This document shows positions 33,890-43,110 of a DNA stretch of 64,000 nt, one piece after another. The translations under genes and the position numbers were made by a program. The notes beneath the pieces are model-generated. The model did not search any database, was not told where the DNA came from, and saw only the letters and a program-made list of their open reading frames with translations. The DNA comes from Bradyrhizobium ivorense (GTDB taxonomy: Bacteria; Pseudomonadota; Alphaproteobacteria; Rhizobiales; Xanthobacteraceae): contig NZ_CAADFC020000004.1 in NCBI RefSeq assembly GCF_900696085.1, positions 1,678,599 to 1,742,598 of the forward strand, written 5' to 3'. Positions within the stretch are counted from its first letter, which is position 1. Each line of letters opens with the position of its first letter.

Positions 33890-35899
33890 ATGTTCAACAA
33901 CCCGGAAATCCTCAAGCTGATCTTCGGCCGCCTCAACCTGGAAGCGCTGCCGATTCACGAGCCGATCCTGGTCGGCACCTTCGCCGTGGTCGCGACCGGC
34001 GGGCTCGCCCTGCTCGCCATCGTCACCTACTTCCGGCTCTGGGGCTATCTGTGGCGCGAGTGGTTCACCACCGTCGACCACAAGCGCATCGGCATCATGT
34101 ACATGATCCTCGGCATCGTGATGCTGCTGCGCGGCTTCGCCGACGCCATCATGATGCGGCTGCAGCAGGCGATCGCGTTCGGCGGCTCCGACGGTTACCT
34201 GCCCGCCCATCACTACGACCAGGTCTTCACCGCCCACGGCGTCATCATGATCTTCTTCGTGGCGATGCCGCTGGTCACCGGCCTGATGAACTACGTGATG
34301 CCGCTGCAGATTGGCGCCCGCGACGTCTCGTTCCCGTTCCTCAACAATTTCAGCTTCTGGATGACGGTCGGCGGTGCCGTGCTGGTGATGATGTCGCTGT
34401 TCGTCGGCGAGTTCGCTCGCACCGGCTGGCTGGCCTATCCGCCGCTGTCGAACATCGGCTACAGTCCTGACGTCGGCGTTGACTATTACATATGGGGCCT
34501 GCAGGTCGCCGGCGTCGGCACCACGCTGTCGGGCATCAATCTGATCTGCACCATCGTCAAGCTGCGCGCGCCGGGCATGACGATGATGAAGATGCCGGTG
34601 TTCACCTGGACCTCGCTCTGCACCAACGTGCTGATCGTCGCCTCCTTCCCGGTGCTGACGGCGGTGCTCGTGCTGCTGTCGCTCGACCGCTACGTCGGCA
34701 CCAACTTCTTCACGAACGACTTCGGCGGCAACCCGATGATGTACGTGAACCTGATCTGGATCTGGGGCCATCCCGAGGTCTACATCCTGGTGCTGCCGGC
34801 ATTCGGCATCTTCTCCGAGGTGACCGCGACCTTCTCCGGCAAGCGGCTGTTCGGCTACACCTCGATGGTCTACGCCACCGTCGTCATCACCATCCTGTCT
34901 TATCTCGTGTGGCTGCATCACTTCTTCACCATGGGCTCCGGCGCCAGCGTGAACTCGTTCTTCGGCATCACCACGATGATCATCTCAATCCCGACCGGGG
35001 CCAAGATGTTCAACTGGCTGTTCACGATGTATCGCGGCCGCATCCGCTTCGAGCTGCCGATGATGTGGACGGTGGCGTTCATGCTGACCTTCGTGCTCGG
35101 CGGCATGACCGGCGTGCTGCTCGCGGTGCCGCCGGCCGACTTCGTGCTGCACAACAGCCTGTTCCTGGTCGCGCACTTCCACAACGTGATCATCGGCGGC
35201 GTGCTATTCGGCCTGTTCGCCGGCATCAATTACTGGTTCCCGAAGGCGTTCGGCTTCAAGCTCGATCCGTTCTGGGGCAAGCTGTCGTTCTGGTTCTGGG
35301 TTTCCGGCTTCTACTTCGCCTTCATGCCGCTCTATGTGCTCGGCCTGATGGGCGTCACCCGCCGGCTGCGCGTGTTCGACGATCCGTCCCTGCAGATCTG
35401 GTTCATCATCGCGGGCTTCGGCGCCTTCCTGATCCTGCTCGGCATCATCGCGATGCTGGTGCAGTTCGCGGTCAGCATTCTCAGGCGCGAGCAGCTGAAG
35501 GACACCACCGGCGATCCCTGGAACGCACGGACGCTGGAATGGGCGACCTCGTCGCCGCCGCCGGACTACAATTTTGCCTTCACGCCCGTCGTCTACGACA
35601 ACGACGCCTGGTGGGACATGAAGCGCCGCGGCTACTCGCGCCCGCTGACCGGCTTCAAGCCGATCCACATGCCCTCCAACACCGCGACCGGCATCATCCT
35701 CGCCGGCCTCGCGACGGCGATGGGGTTCGGCCTGATCTGGTACATCTGGTGGCTCGCCGCGGTCTGCTTCGTCGCGCTGCTCGCGGTCGCGATCGGCCAC
35801 ACCTTCAACTATCACCGCGACTACGACATTCCGGCTGACCAGGTCGGCAAGGTCGAAGCCGCAAGGACGCGCGTTCTCACCGCGGGAGCCCAGTCATGA
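33890..35899 (+). CDS. cyoB: Cytochrome bo3 ubiquinol oxidase subunit I
   Basis: This 669-aa catalytic subunit binds haem b, haem o3 and CuB and pumps protons while reducing O2. Visible ligands and motifs are VFTAHGVIM (low-spin haem His near 116), the [14 protein letters not shown] block with the CuB His and cross-linked Tyr, LHHFFTMG (CuB His pair) and [11 protein letters not shown] (haem ligands). The N-terminal [21 protein letters not shown] and the long C-terminus match CyoB rather than CcoN or CtaD. It starts nine bases after cyoA with GAGAGG upstream and overlaps cyoC by four bases. Confidence 0.97.
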   Translation: MFNNPEILKLIFGRLNLEALPIHEPILVGTFAVVATGGLALLAIVTYFRLWGYLWREWFTTVDHKRIGIMYMILGIVMLLRGFADAIMMRLQQAIAFGGSDGYLPAHHYDQVFTAHGVIMIFFVAMPLVTGLMNYVMPLQIGARDVSFPFLNNFSFWMTVGGAVLVMMSLFVGEFARTGWLAYPPLSNIGYSPDVGVDYYIWGLQVAGVGTTLSGINLICTIVKLRAPGMTMMKMPVFTWTSLCTNVLIVASFPVLTAVLVLLSLDRYVGTNFFTNDFGGNPMMYVNLIWIWGHPEVYILVLPAFGIFSEVTATFSGKRLFGYTSMVYATVVITILSYLVWLHHFFTMGSGASVNSFFGITTMIISIPTGAKMFNWLFTMYRGRIRFELPMMWTVAFMLTFVLGGMTGVLLAVPPADFVLHNSLFLVAHFHNVIIGGVLFGLFAGINYWFPKAFGFKLDPFWGKLSFWFWVSGFYFAFMPLYVLGLMGVTRRLRVFDDPSLQIWFIIAGFGAFLILLGIIAMLVQFAVSILRREQLKDTTGDPWNARTLEWATSSPPPDYNFAFTPVVYDNDAWWDMKRRGYSRPLTGFKPIHMPSNTATGIILAGLATAMGFGLIWYIWWLAAVCFVALLAVAIGHTFNYHRDYDIPADQVGKVEAARTRVLTAGAQS

Positions 35900-36525
35900 C
35901 CGTCGCAGCCGCACCTGCGCAAAACGCCGAGCCGATCTTCCACGTGATCGACGAGCATGCGCATCCGGAAGGCGCCAGCACCATGCTGGGCTTCTGGATC
36001 TATCTGATGAGCGACTGCCTCATCTTCGCGATGCTGTTCGCGACCTATGGCGTGCTCGGCGGCAACTATGCCGCCGGCCCGGCGCCGAAGGACCTGTTCG
36101 ACCTGAAACTGGTCGCGCTCAACACCACGATGCTGCTGCTGTCCTCGATCACCTATGGCTTTGCCATGCTGACGATGGAGAAGTCGAAGCTCGGCGCGAC
36201 GCAATTCTGGCTCGCGGTCACCGGGCTGTTCGGCCTCGCCTTTCTCGGCATCGAGCTCACCGAGTTCCACCACATGATCCACGAGGGCGCGACGCCGCAG
36301 CGCAGCGCCTTCCTGTCGTCGTTCTTCACGCTGGTCGGCACCCACGGCCTGCACGTCACCTTCGGCCTGGTCTGGCTGGTGACGCTGATGGTGCAGTCCG
36401 CGCGCTACGGCCTGACCGCGGCCAACCGGCGCCGGCTGATGTGCCTGTCGATGTTCTGGCACTTCCTCGACGTGGTCTGGATCGGCGTCTTCACCTTCGT
36501 CTATCTCCTGGGAGTGCTGCGATGA
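35896..36525 (+). CDS. cyoC: Cytochrome bo3 ubiquinol oxidase subunit III
   Basis: This 209-aa membrane subunit has five hydrophobic helices, including [21 protein letters not shown] and the [18 protein letters not shown] segment with [11 protein letters not shown], the conserved subunit III signature. It starts in an ATGA overlap with cyoB and ends in an ATGA overlap with cyoD, showing translational coupling. Subunit III stabilises the catalytic core of the oxidase. Confidence 0.96.
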   Translation: MTVAAAPAQNAEPIFHVIDEHAHPEGASTMLGFWIYLMSDCLIFAMLFATYGVLGGNYAAGPAPKDLFDLKLVALNTTMLLLSSITYGFAMLTMEKSKLGATQFWLAVTGLFGLAFLGIELTEFHHMIHEGATPQRSAFLSSFFTLVGTHGLHVTFGLVWLVTLMVQSARYGLTAANRRRLMCLSMFWHFLDVVWIGVFTFVYLLGVLR

Positions 36526-36914
36526 CAACCGACTCTCACGCTGTGCACACCGATGCCGGCGACCACGGCCATGACGTCCATGGCGGCGCCGCCCACGGTT
36601 CGCTGAAGAGCTACCTGATCGGCTTCGGCCTCTCGGTCGTCCTCACCGCAGTGCCGTTCTGGCTGGTGATGACCGGTGCCATCACCGACAAGGCGATCAC
36701 CGCGCTGATCGTGCTGGTGCTCGCGGCGATCCAGATCGTCGTGCACATGGTCTACTTCCTGCACATGAACACGCGATCCGAGAACGGCTGGACCATGATG
36801 GCGATGATCTTCACCGTGGTCATGGTGGTGATCGCGCTGACCGGCTCGCTGTGGGTCATGCATCATCTCAACGTCAACATGATGCCCGTGCACGACATGA
36901 GCCAGATGCCGTGA
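36522..36914 (+). CDS. cyoD: Cytochrome bo3 ubiquinol oxidase subunit IV
   Basis: This 130-aa subunit has a His/Asp-rich cytoplasmic start (HAVHTDAGDHGHDVHGGAAHG) and three transmembrane helices, with the family's HMVYFLHM motif in the second. The His-rich head is longer than in the Escherichia coli protein and could bind metal. ATG 36522 overlaps the cyoC stop. Confidence 0.95.
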   Translation: MTTDSHAVHTDAGDHGHDVHGGAAHGSLKSYLIGFGLSVVLTAVPFWLVMTGAITDKAITALIVLVLAAIQIVVHMVYFLHMNTRSENGWTMMAMIFTVVMVVIALTGSLWVMHHLNVNMMPVHDMSQMP

Positions 36915-36916
36915 CG

Positions 36917-37735
36917 ATGCGGGCTGCCAGACCGCCGTATTTGCTGCTCACGCTCGGCATGCTGGGCGTGGTGCTGCTGACGGCGCTCGGGGTCTGGCAG
37001 ATCGAACGCAGGACCTGGAAGCTGGCGCTGATCGCGCGCGTCGAGCAGCGCATGAATGCCGCCGCCGTCGCGCCGCCTGCCCCGTCATCCTGGCCGGCGG
37101 TGACTTCGGCGAGCGACGAATACCGCCGCGTCACCGCAAGCGGCACCTTCCTGAATGACGACGAGACGCTGGTGCAGGCGGTGACCAATGAAGGCCCCGG
37201 CTTCTGGGTGCTGACCCCGCTGCGGCAGGCCGATGGAACCACGGTGCTGGTCAACCGCGGCTTCGTGCCGCCGGAGCGCCGCGATCCCGCAACGCGACGT
37301 GCCGGCGATCCGCACGGCCCCGTCAGCGTCACCGGCCTGCTGCGGATATCGGAGCCGAAGGGCGCCTTCCTGCGCAGCAACGATCCTGCGGCCGGCCGCT
37401 GGTATTCGCGCGATGTCGCCGCGATCGCGGCCAGCCACGGCCTGTCCGACGTCGCGCCCTTCTTCATCGATGCGGATGCTGCGGCAAACCCCGGCGGCTT
37501 CCCGGTCGGCGGCCTCACGATCGTGCGCTTTCCCAACAACCACCTGATTTACGCGCTGACATGGTTCGCGCTGGCCATTATGCTGGCGGCCGCGCTCCTG
37601 CGCGTCGTCAGCGGCAGGGGCCGCGCCGGCGTTTCCGCTTCCCGACGCGCCGCCGTGCGCCGCCTGGTCGGCGCAGCCCGCAATCTGTCTCGCAACCCAG
37701 GCCCAGATGCTCGAGCGCACATCGGATCTGCATGA
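36917..37735 (+). CDS. SURF1-family protein
   Basis: This 272-aa assembly factor has two transmembrane helices, one at the start (LLLTLGMLGVVLLTALGVWQ, followed by the WQIERRTWKLALI motif) and one at the end (LIYALTWFALAIMLAAALL), around a periplasmic domain with YRRVTASGTFLND and VLVNRGFVPPERRDP. SURF1 helps to insert haem into haem-copper oxidases. ATG 36917 is used; GTG 36911, overlapping the cyoD stop, is an alternative. It overlaps the histidine kinase gene by 29 bp. A SURF1 gene in place of a haem O synthase gene after cyoD is common in alphaproteobacteria. Confidence 0.92.
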   Translation: MRAARPPYLLLTLGMLGVVLLTALGVWQIERRTWKLALIARVEQRMNAAAVAPPAPSSWPAVTSASDEYRRVTASGTFLNDDETLVQAVTNEGPGFWVLTPLRQADGTTVLVNRGFVPPERRDPATRRAGDPHGPVSVTGLLRISEPKGAFLRSNDPAAGRWYSRDVAAIAASHGLSDVAPFFIDADAAANPGGFPVGGLTIVRFPNNHLIYALTWFALAIMLAAALLRVVSGRGRAGVSASRRAAVRRLVGAARNLSRNPGPDARAHIGSA

Positions 37736-39092
37736 CGCAAAGACAGCCACCGGCACGGCGGTGATGCCGTCCGACGTGAGCGCGGCTGCCGGCATGCCGT
37801 TCGATCTTGCCGCTCCCGCCGACCTCGCGACCAATCGCAAGAACATGGCCCTCTTGGTCCAGCTGCGCTGGATCGCCGTGATCGGCCAGATCGTCACCAT
37901 CGCCTTCGTGCATTTCTGGATGGACGTCGCACTGCCGCTGATGCCGATGGCGGCCGTGATCTGCGGCCTGCTGGCGCTCAATTTGATCAGCCTGCTCTGG
38001 CTGCGCTACCGCGCCGACATCAACAACCGCGAGCTTTTGGTCGCGCTGGCGCTCGACGTCGCGGCGCTGACGACGCTGCTGTACCTGAGCGGCGGCGCCA
38101 CCAACCCGTTCACTTCGCTCTATCTGCTGCAGGTGACGCTCGGCGCGGTGCTGCTCGATGCGCCCTCGACCTGGTCGCTGGTGGCGCTGGTCTGCATGAG
38201 CTACGCTTGGCTGACCGGCTATTACGAGCCGCTGGCGCCGCCGCAGCACGGCTTTGGCGATGCCTTCAGCCGCTACATCACCGGCACGTTCATCGGCCTC
38301 GTGCTCGACGCCGTGCTGCTGGTGGTGTTCGTGACCCGGATCAACCGCAATCTGCGCGACCGCGACGCGCGCCTCGCCGCGCTGCGCCAGCACGCCGCCG
38401 AGCAGGACCACATCGTCAGGATGGGCCTGCTCGCCTCCGGCGCCGCGCATGAGCTCGGCACGCCGCTCGCCTCGCTGTCGGTGATCCTGAGCGACTGGCG
38501 GCGCATGCCGGCGCTCGCCTCCGACGCCGAGCTGTCGCATGACCTGTCCGAGATGGAAACCTCGCTGCAGCGCTGCAAGACGATCGTGACCGGCATCCTG
38601 CTGTCGGCCGGCGAGGCGCGCGGCGAAGGCTCGGCGCCGACCACGGTCGCGGCGTTCCTGACCGCGCTGGTGGAGGAATGGCGGACGTCGCGGCCGTCGG
38701 CCACGCTGTATTTCCGCAATGCGTTCGGTGCCGATCTTGCGATCGTGTCCGACATCGCGCTGAAGCAGGCGATCTTCAACGTGCTCGACAACGCCGCCGA
38801 GGTCTCGCGCGACTGGATCGAGCTGACGGCCGAGCGCGAGGGCGACACGCTGGTGGTGTCGGTGACCGACCGCGGCCCCGGCTTCGCGCGCGAGATGCTG
38901 CCGCAGGTCGGAAAACCCTATCAGTCGACCAAGGGCAGGCCCGGCAGCGGCCTCGGCCTGTTCCTGGTGGTCAACGTCGTGCGCAAGCTCGGCGGCGTGG
39001 TGACGGCGCGCAACCGGCCGGACATCGGCGCCGCGGTCCGGCTCGAACTGCCGCTCTCGACGCTTGCGATCGGAGACCATCTGGATGGATGA
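37707..39092 (+). CDS. ActS/PrrB/RegB-family redox-sensing histidine kinase
   Basis: This 461-aa membrane kinase has six hydrophobic helices (about 48-210), an H-box (GAAHELGTPLASLSV, His248), and an ATPase domain with DNAAEVSRDW, DRGPGFAR and GSGLGLFLVV. Two features identify the RegB family: the quinone-site heptapeptide GGATNPF at residues 129-135, and a Cys (Cys290) 42 residues after the phosphorylated His, in the position of RegB's redox-active cysteine. It should read the ubiquinone redox state and switch its kinase accordingly. It overlaps both SURF1 and the response regulator gene, so the sensor is co-expressed with the quinol oxidase. Confidence 0.93.
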   Translation: MLERTSDLHDAKTATGTAVMPSDVSAAAGMPFDLAAPADLATNRKNMALLVQLRWIAVIGQIVTIAFVHFWMDVALPLMPMAAVICGLLALNLISLLWLRYRADINNRELLVALALDVAALTTLLYLSGGATNPFTSLYLLQVTLGAVLLDAPSTWSLVALVCMSYAWLTGYYEPLAPPQHGFGDAFSRYITGTFIGLVLDAVLLVVFVTRINRNLRDRDARLAALRQHAAEQDHIVRMGLLASGAAHELGTPLASLSVILSDWRRMPALASDAELSHDLSEMETSLQRCKTIVTGILLSAGEARGEGSAPTTVAAFLTALVEEWRTSRPSATLYFRNAFGADLAIVSDIALKQAIFNVLDNAAEVSRDWIELTAEREGDTLVVSVTDRGPGFAREMLPQVGKPYQSTKGRPGSGLGLFLVVNVVRKLGGVVTARNRPDIGAAVRLELPLSTLAIGDHLDG

Positions 39093-39618
39093 ACGTCAGC
39101 TCCTGATCGTCGAGGACGATGCGGGCTTCGCCCGCACGCTGAAGCGTTCGTTCGAGCGCCGCGGCTACGGCGTCGCGGTGGCGGCCTCGCTCGACGAGGT
39201 CCGCCCGCTGCTGGAGCAGCAATCGCCCGGCTATGCCGTGGTCGACCTGAAACTCGCCGGCGGCGCCTCGGGCCTCGCCTGCGTCGAGGCGCTGCACGCG
39301 CATGATCCCGACATGCTGATCGTGGTGCTGACCGGATTTGCCAGCATCGCGACCGCGGTGGAGGCGATCAAGCTCGGCGCCTGCCACTATCTGGCAAAGC
39401 CGTCGAACACCGACGACATCGAGGCCGCGTTCCAGAAGGCCGCCGGCAACGCCGCCATCGAGCTCGGCGCCCGCCCGACCTCGATCAAGACGCTGGAATG
39501 GGAGCGCATCCACCAGACCCTGATCGAGACCGATTTCAACATCTCCGAAGCCGCCCGCCGCCTCGGCATGCACCGCAGGACGCTGGCACGGAAGCTGGAG
39601 AAGCAGCGGGTGAAGTAG
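39085..39618 (+). CDS. ActR/PrrA/RegA-family response regulator
   Basis: This 177-aa regulator has a receiver domain (LLIVEDDAGFARTLKRSF, phospho-Asp54 in AVVDLKL, Lys in YLAKPSN) and a short C-terminal Fis-like helix-turn-helix (NISEAARRLGMHRRTLARKL), the near-invariant DNA-binding element of RegA/ActR/RegR. It is the partner of the kinase, overlapping it by eight bases. In rhizobia and purple bacteria this pair controls respiration, nitrogen and carbon fixation under changing oxygen. Confidence 0.94.
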   Translation: MDERQLLIVEDDAGFARTLKRSFERRGYGVAVAASLDEVRPLLEQQSPGYAVVDLKLAGGASGLACVEALHAHDPDMLIVVLTGFASIATAVEAIKLGACHYLAKPSNTDDIEAAFQKAAGNAAIELGARPTSIKTLEWERIHQTLIETDFNISEAARRLGMHRRTLARKLEKQRVK

Positions 39619-39693
39619 CCGCCCTAGCGAGCATCCTGCCTCATGCCATTCGATCTCGGGATCGTCCTGCGTGGACCACTATTCCGGCGAAAG

Positions 39694-40050
39694 CTATTGC
39701 ACCGCCTCCCGCAGCAGGGTCACCGGGTAGATCGGCTTCTCGAAGAACTTGACGCCGTCGGGCAAGGCGTCGGCCGGACGCTGGCCCGAAATCACCATGA
39801 CCCGCACTTTCCGGTCGCAGTCGAGCGCGAATTGCGCAAGCTCGATGCCGTTCATCTTGCCGGTCAGCCCGATATCGGTGATCACCAACGCAGGGTGACG
39901 CATCTTGACCGCGAGCGCGGCGGTCTCGGCATCCTCACACTGGATCACGTCGAAATGACTCTCTTCCAGCAAGAGCGCGATCATGTCGCGCTGGATGGGG
40001 TCATCTTCGACGACAATTGCGACTTGGCGCAACATCTTGGCGTAGCCCAT
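39694..40050 (-). CDS. Single-domain response regulator (CheY-like)
   Basis: This 118-aa protein is only a receiver domain: acidic pocket VVEDDPIQRD, phospho-acceptor Asp59 in LVITDIGLTG, a Ser in VMVISGQ, and the Lys of FFEKPIYP. There is no output domain, so it works by protein contact or as a phosphate relay. ATG 40050 has GGGAG at eight bases; a start at 40074 is rejected. It is convergent with the RegA-type gene and has no partner kinase nearby. Confidence 0.9.
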   Translation of the reverse strand: MGYAKMLRQVAIVVEDDPIQRDMIALLLEESHFDVIQCEDAETAALAVKMRHPALVITDIGLTGKMNGIELAQFALDCDRKVRVMVISGQRPADALPDGVKFFEKPIYPVTLLREAVQ

Positions 40051-40137
40051 GAGAAGATCTCCCGCAATTAACATAGGATAAGCGCCGAGAGCCGTTTCGA
40101 GTTCTGTTCGGAGTCACTCGTTTGGTAAGTTCCTGCC

Positions 40138-40152
40138 GGTTCCGCCGGAACC
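40138..40152. promoter_or_regulatory. 15-bp palindrome between divergent small genes
   Basis: GGTTCC-GCC-GGAACC is a perfect 6-3-6 inverted repeat in the gap between the response regulator and the 80-aa protein gene. Its right half supplies GGAAC, the -35 of EcfG-type stress sigma promoters, 17 bp before CGTC, a weak match to that -10. Either an operator or an EcfG promoter is possible. Confidence 0.3.
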
Positions 40153-40214
40153 AGATTTGAGGGTTGCGCGTCATGAATGCCGATCGGGTATCATGACCGA
40201 AGGAACCAAAGCTC

Positions 40215-40457
40215 ATGCGGAACTCGCTTCGCCCCGCTCAAAATCCTGACCATGCGGATCGAGCTGAAAACTATTCGAGCCCGTCCGACAATCCGACTTC
40301 AGTCGCTGAAGACCCGGTTCGAAGACAGCAGGAGCGCAGCGATCGCCCTCTCACGCCGGAGCAACTCTCCAGCGCTCGCCGGCTGCGGGACATCATCTCC
40401 AACATGGAAGCAGACCTGAAGGAGCAGGTCGACAAACTGGTCGCAACGCGCAACTAG
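40215..40457 (+). CDS. Small hypothetical protein
   Basis: This 80-aa hydrophilic protein starts at ATG 40215 with AAGGAA upstream. The first half is Asn/Ser/Asp-rich and probably disordered; the second (LTPEQLSSARRLRDIISNMEADLKEQVDKLV) should form an amphipathic helix or short coiled coil. Function unknown. Two other frames cover the same bases, but only this one combines a ribosome binding site with a structured C-terminus. Confidence 0.5.
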   Translation: MRNSLRPAQNPDHADRAENYSSPSDNPTSVAEDPVRRQQERSDRPLTPEQLSSARRLRDIISNMEADLKEQVDKLVATRN

Positions 40458-40464
40458 CGCTGCA

Positions 40465-40551
40465 GTCCGGATGAAGTGCAGCGCAATCGTGACAGCCCAA
40501 TCCACCGTGACAGCGCCCCGGATTTCGCTTCGCTGCATCCCGGTTACGGAG
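40465..40551. repeat. REP-like palindrome, family B, degenerate copy
   Basis: CAGTCCGGATGAAGTGCAGC and TTCGCTTCGCTGCATCCCGG retain the arm pattern of family B but with several changes, including TCCCGGTTAC for the usual TCCGGGCTAC end. Confidence 0.6.
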
Positions 40552-40589
40552 CTACGCGCAATCCACAGCACCTGTCGAGGAGAAGGGCG

Positions 40590-40853
40590 CTATCGCCGTA
40601 CCCCGACGCGATTGACGCCACCGTTCAAGTTGCCGCCAGCGTTGTGACGGACCGCAGCGCGCGCCACCGGACGAGGCCTGAGCACGACACCGGCCCGCGC
40701 CACGCAGCCGACCGGATAGCCAACGTATTGGCAGTAAACCACGGCGCTGGCTGGCGATGAACTGAGAGGGACGCTTGCAAGCCCCAGCACGAGGCTGGCC
40801 GCCAGTCCCGCGACTGTCACTGATCCCTTCGAAAGATTCCTCCTCCGACGCAT
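40590..40853 (-). CDS. Small secreted protein
   Basis: This 87-aa exported protein starts at ATG 40853, supported by GAGGAGG five bases upstream. The basic MRRRRNLSKGS head and the core VTVAGLAASLVLGLASVPL form a signal peptide ending near PASA. The mature part, VVYCQYVGYPVGCVARAGVVLRP then Arg/Asn/Gly residues, has two cysteines that could pair. This kind of small Cys-containing exported protein recurs in Bradyrhizobium; its function is unknown. Confidence 0.7.
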   Translation of the reverse strand: MRRRRNLSKGSVTVAGLAASLVLGLASVPLSSSPASAVVYCQYVGYPVGCVARAGVVLRPRPVARAAVRHNAGGNLNGGVNRVGVRR

Positions 40854-41002
40854 GTTGATCCTCCTCATCGCACGTGGACCGAAAGTGACGGAGCCACGTC
40901 GAGCGCGGCCCGATACATCCTCGGTGGCAAGGGATGGGCGATATTGACCTGGATCAATGGGTGAGCGACGTCGAACCAAGATGTCAGCGTGACGCAGTTG
41001 GA

Positions 41003-41036
41003 CAAAACAGAAAGCCCGGTCTCTCGACCGGGCTTT
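41003..41036 (-). terminator. Intrinsic terminator of the CarD gene
   Basis: On the minus strand AAAGCCCGGTC-GAGA-GACCGGGCTTT forms a perfect 11-bp stem (bases 41011-41036), followed by CTGTTTT. It lies 26 bases after the CarD stop. Confidence 0.85.
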
Positions 41037-41062
41037 CCGCAAAAAACTTCTGGCCGTGCCGC

Positions 41063-42022
41063 TCAGGCGGCTTCGTCCTCGACGGCGGCGTCGTCGCCGT
41101 CGGTGTCGAGATCCTCACCGTCGGCATCGCCCTCGGCTTCACCTTCAGCCGATTCGGCCTTGGCGCCGCGGCGCGGGCTCTTGGCGAGCTGGCTCTCGAT
41201 TTCCTTGACCGCTTCGGTCTCGGTCGAGTGCTGCACGACCGCGATTTCGCGCGACAGGCGGTCGAGCGCCGCTTCATAGAGCTGGCGTTCGCTGTAAGAC
41301 TGCTCCGGCTGCGATTCCGAGCGGTAGAGGTCGCGGACCACCTCGGCGATCGCGACGATGTCGCCCGAGTTGATCTTCGCTTCGTATTCCTGGGCGCGGC
41401 GCGACCACATGGTGCGCTTGACGCGGGCGCGGCCCTTCAGCGTCTCCAGCGCCTTCTTGACCAGCGCCGGCTCCGACAGCTTGCGCATGCCGACATTGGC
41501 GACCTTCGCGGTCGGGACGCGCAGCGTCATCTTGTCCTTCATGAACGAGATCACGAACAGCTCGAGCTTGGCGCCCGCGATCTCCTGCTCCTCGATCGCC
41601 AGGATCTGGCCGACGCCGTGAGCGGGATAGACGACGAATTCGTTGGCCTTGAAGCCCTGGCGCTGGGTCACGACCTTCTTCTCTTCCGGACGCGGCGCGG
41701 CGGCCGGCTTCACGGCAGCCTTCGGAGCGGCGGCGGGGGCGGCGGCCTTCGGGGCGGCCGGCTTCGGCGCAGCAACAGTCTTGGTAACGGGAGCCTTGGG
41801 GGCGACCTTCGCGGCAGTGGTCTTCGCAGCTGCCGCTTTCGCAGCAGTCTTGGCAGTCTTTTCTGGCATCACGCTTCTTTTGTTCTTGGAGGACTTTGCG
41901 GCCGCCGCTTTTTTGGTATCCTTCACGGACGCCTTGGCACGGCCCTTGGTTGCGCTGCGAGCAACAACAGCGGCTTTCTTGGTCGTCTTAGAAGCACTCT
42001 TTTTACGCGTTTTCTGTGACAC
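41063..42022 (-). CDS. CarD/CdnL-family regulator with histone H1-like N-terminal tail
   Basis: This 319-aa protein has two parts. Residues about 110-275 are the CarD module: an RNA polymerase-interacting Tudor-like domain (GFKANEFVVYPAHGVGQILAIEEQEI, FVISFMKDKMTLRVPTAKVANVGMRK) and a helical DNA-contact domain (VKRTMWSRRAQEYEAKINSGDIVAIAEVVRDLYR). CarD stabilises the open complex, mainly at rRNA promoters. The N-terminal 110 residues are Lys/Ala/Pro-rich, like histone H1, and the end is acidic. GTG 42022 is preferred since the promoter -10 at 42122-42127 leaves starts upstream untranscribed and the Lys-rich frame runs through; ATG 41869 is the alternative. Follows fdxA. Confidence 0.85.
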   Translation of the reverse strand: MSQKTRKKSASKTTKKAAVVARSATKGRAKASVKDTKKAAAAKSSKNKRSVMPEKTAKTAAKAAAAKTTAAKVAPKAPVTKTVAAPKPAAPKAAAPAAAPKAAVKPAAAPRPEEKKVVTQRQGFKANEFVVYPAHGVGQILAIEEQEIAGAKLELFVISFMKDKMTLRVPTAKVANVGMRKLSEPALVKKALETLKGRARVKRTMWSRRAQEYEAKINSGDIVAIAEVVRDLYRSESQPEQSYSERQLYEAALDRLSREIAVVQHSTETEAVKEIESQLAKSPRRGAKAESAEGEAEGDADGEDLDTDGDDAAVEDEAA

Positions 42023-42121
42023 AGCCTGCGCGTGGAAACTGCCACGCCCCTGTTCGATGTTTGCGGGAACCTCGAAGCCACAAGATACGCATGGCAGGGG
42101 TTCTTGGCTTGTAATCCCAAG

Positions 42122-42149
42122 AATATAGCACATTTTCCGCAAAAATCAA
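42122..42149 (-). promoter_or_regulatory. Sigma-70-type promoter of the CarD gene
   Basis: On the minus strand TTGATT (42149-42144) and TATATT (42127-42122) are 16 bp apart. Transcription would begin near 42115, about 93 bases before GTG 42022. This excludes the longest open frame (from 42142) as the real start. Confidence 0.6.
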
Positions 42150-42300
42150 TGATTTACGCCCGATTCCGGGCATATCCGGGGTAGCCCCGGTCATATGTCC
42201 GTCATTAGGGTTAAATCATCGGGGCTGGCCGGGCCCCTGAACGGGCGCCAAAGCCCGTCAGCTTACACGACACCGCGCGAATCAGGTCGCAACCAGCGAA

Positions 42301-42639
42301 TCAGTCGCCGGTTCCAGGATTCGGAGAAAAATATTTCTCGAACTTGCCTTCCTTGCCCTCCCACTCCTTGGCGTCCTCGGGCGCGTCCTTCTTCTGGGTG
42401 ATATTCGGCCAGCTCTTGGCGTATTCGGTGTTGACCTCGAGCCACTTCTCCAGCCCCGGCTCGGTATCCGGCTTGATGGCATCCGCCGGGCATTCCGGCT
42501 CGCACACGCCGCAATCGATGCATTCGTCAGGATGGATGACCAGCATGTTCTCGCCCTCGTAGAAGCAGTCCACGGGGCAGACCTCGACGCAGTCGGTATA
42601 TTTGCACTTGATGCAGGCTTCAGTGACGACGTAGGTCAT
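42301..42639 (-). CDS. fdxA: Seven-iron (3Fe-4S/4Fe-4S) ferredoxin
   Basis: This 112-aa ferredoxin has the N-terminal cluster ligands [17 protein letters not shown] and the second set [16 protein letters not shown], arranged as in Azotobacter vinelandii-type FdxA. The C-terminal extension [21 protein letters not shown] is also typical. It is a cytoplasmic electron carrier. ATG 42639 has CCGGAG eight bases upstream. It lies between the S4-protein and CarD genes, a conserved order in this group. Confidence 0.96.
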   Translation of the reverse strand: MTYVVTEACIKCKYTDCVEVCPVDCFYEGENMLVIHPDECIDCGVCEPECPADAIKPDTEPGLEKWLEVNTEYAKSWPNITQKKDAPEDAKEWEGKEGKFEKYFSPNPGTGD

Positions 42640-42814
42640 CCAAAACTCCGGAAACGGTCAGCGTTTTTCTGGGGTTGCCTAGCGCAGGAATACCCCAGCC
42701 GCAAGGGAAGCGGCGGCCCAAAAAGGCAAGGAATTGCCGACTATATTCTCGTTTGACGCGCCTTCTTCACGCGAACCGGTCCCCGCTTCGCTCGAAAGCA
42801 CTTTTGATAGATAG

Positions 42815-43084
42815 CTATTCCCGGCCGCCTTGCAAATCATCATAGAGCACGCGCGCCGAGGCGGCATCGCCGCGCCGCTCGGCAAAGCCCACCACCTTGA
42901 GCACGCGGACGCTGTTGTCGAGCGCGACCGTGACGACGTCGCCGAGCTTGATGGCATGGCCCGGCGATTTCTCGCGCGTGCCGTTGATGCGGACGTGACC
43001 GGACGCGACGAGCTCGGCCGCGCTGGTGCGGGCCTTCACCACCCGGGCGTGCCACAACCATTTGTCGAGGCGCTGTCTGTCCAA
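42815..43084 (-). CDS. S4-domain RNA-binding protein (Hsp15-like)
   Basis: This 89-aa protein is almost entirely an S4 RNA-binding domain: RQRLDKWLWHARVVKARTSA, AAELVASGHVRING and the IKLGDVVTVAL end. The RLDKWLWHAR start is that of Hsp15/HslR, which binds free 50S subunits carrying nascent chains. It starts 26 bases after the stop of the helicase gene, so the two RNA-related genes share a transcript. Confidence 0.92.
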   Translation of the reverse strand: MDRQRLDKWLWHARVVKARTSAAELVASGHVRINGTREKSPGHAIKLGDVVTVALDNSVRVLKVVGFAERRGDAASARVLYDDLQGGRE

Positions 43085-43110
43085 TCCACTTCGCTCGAAA
43101 ACGCTATGCC

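Noticed and set aside
42023..42142. A further 40 codons upstream of the CarD GTG start
   Set aside because: The peptide does not look coding and the start lies upstream of the expected transcription start near 42115.
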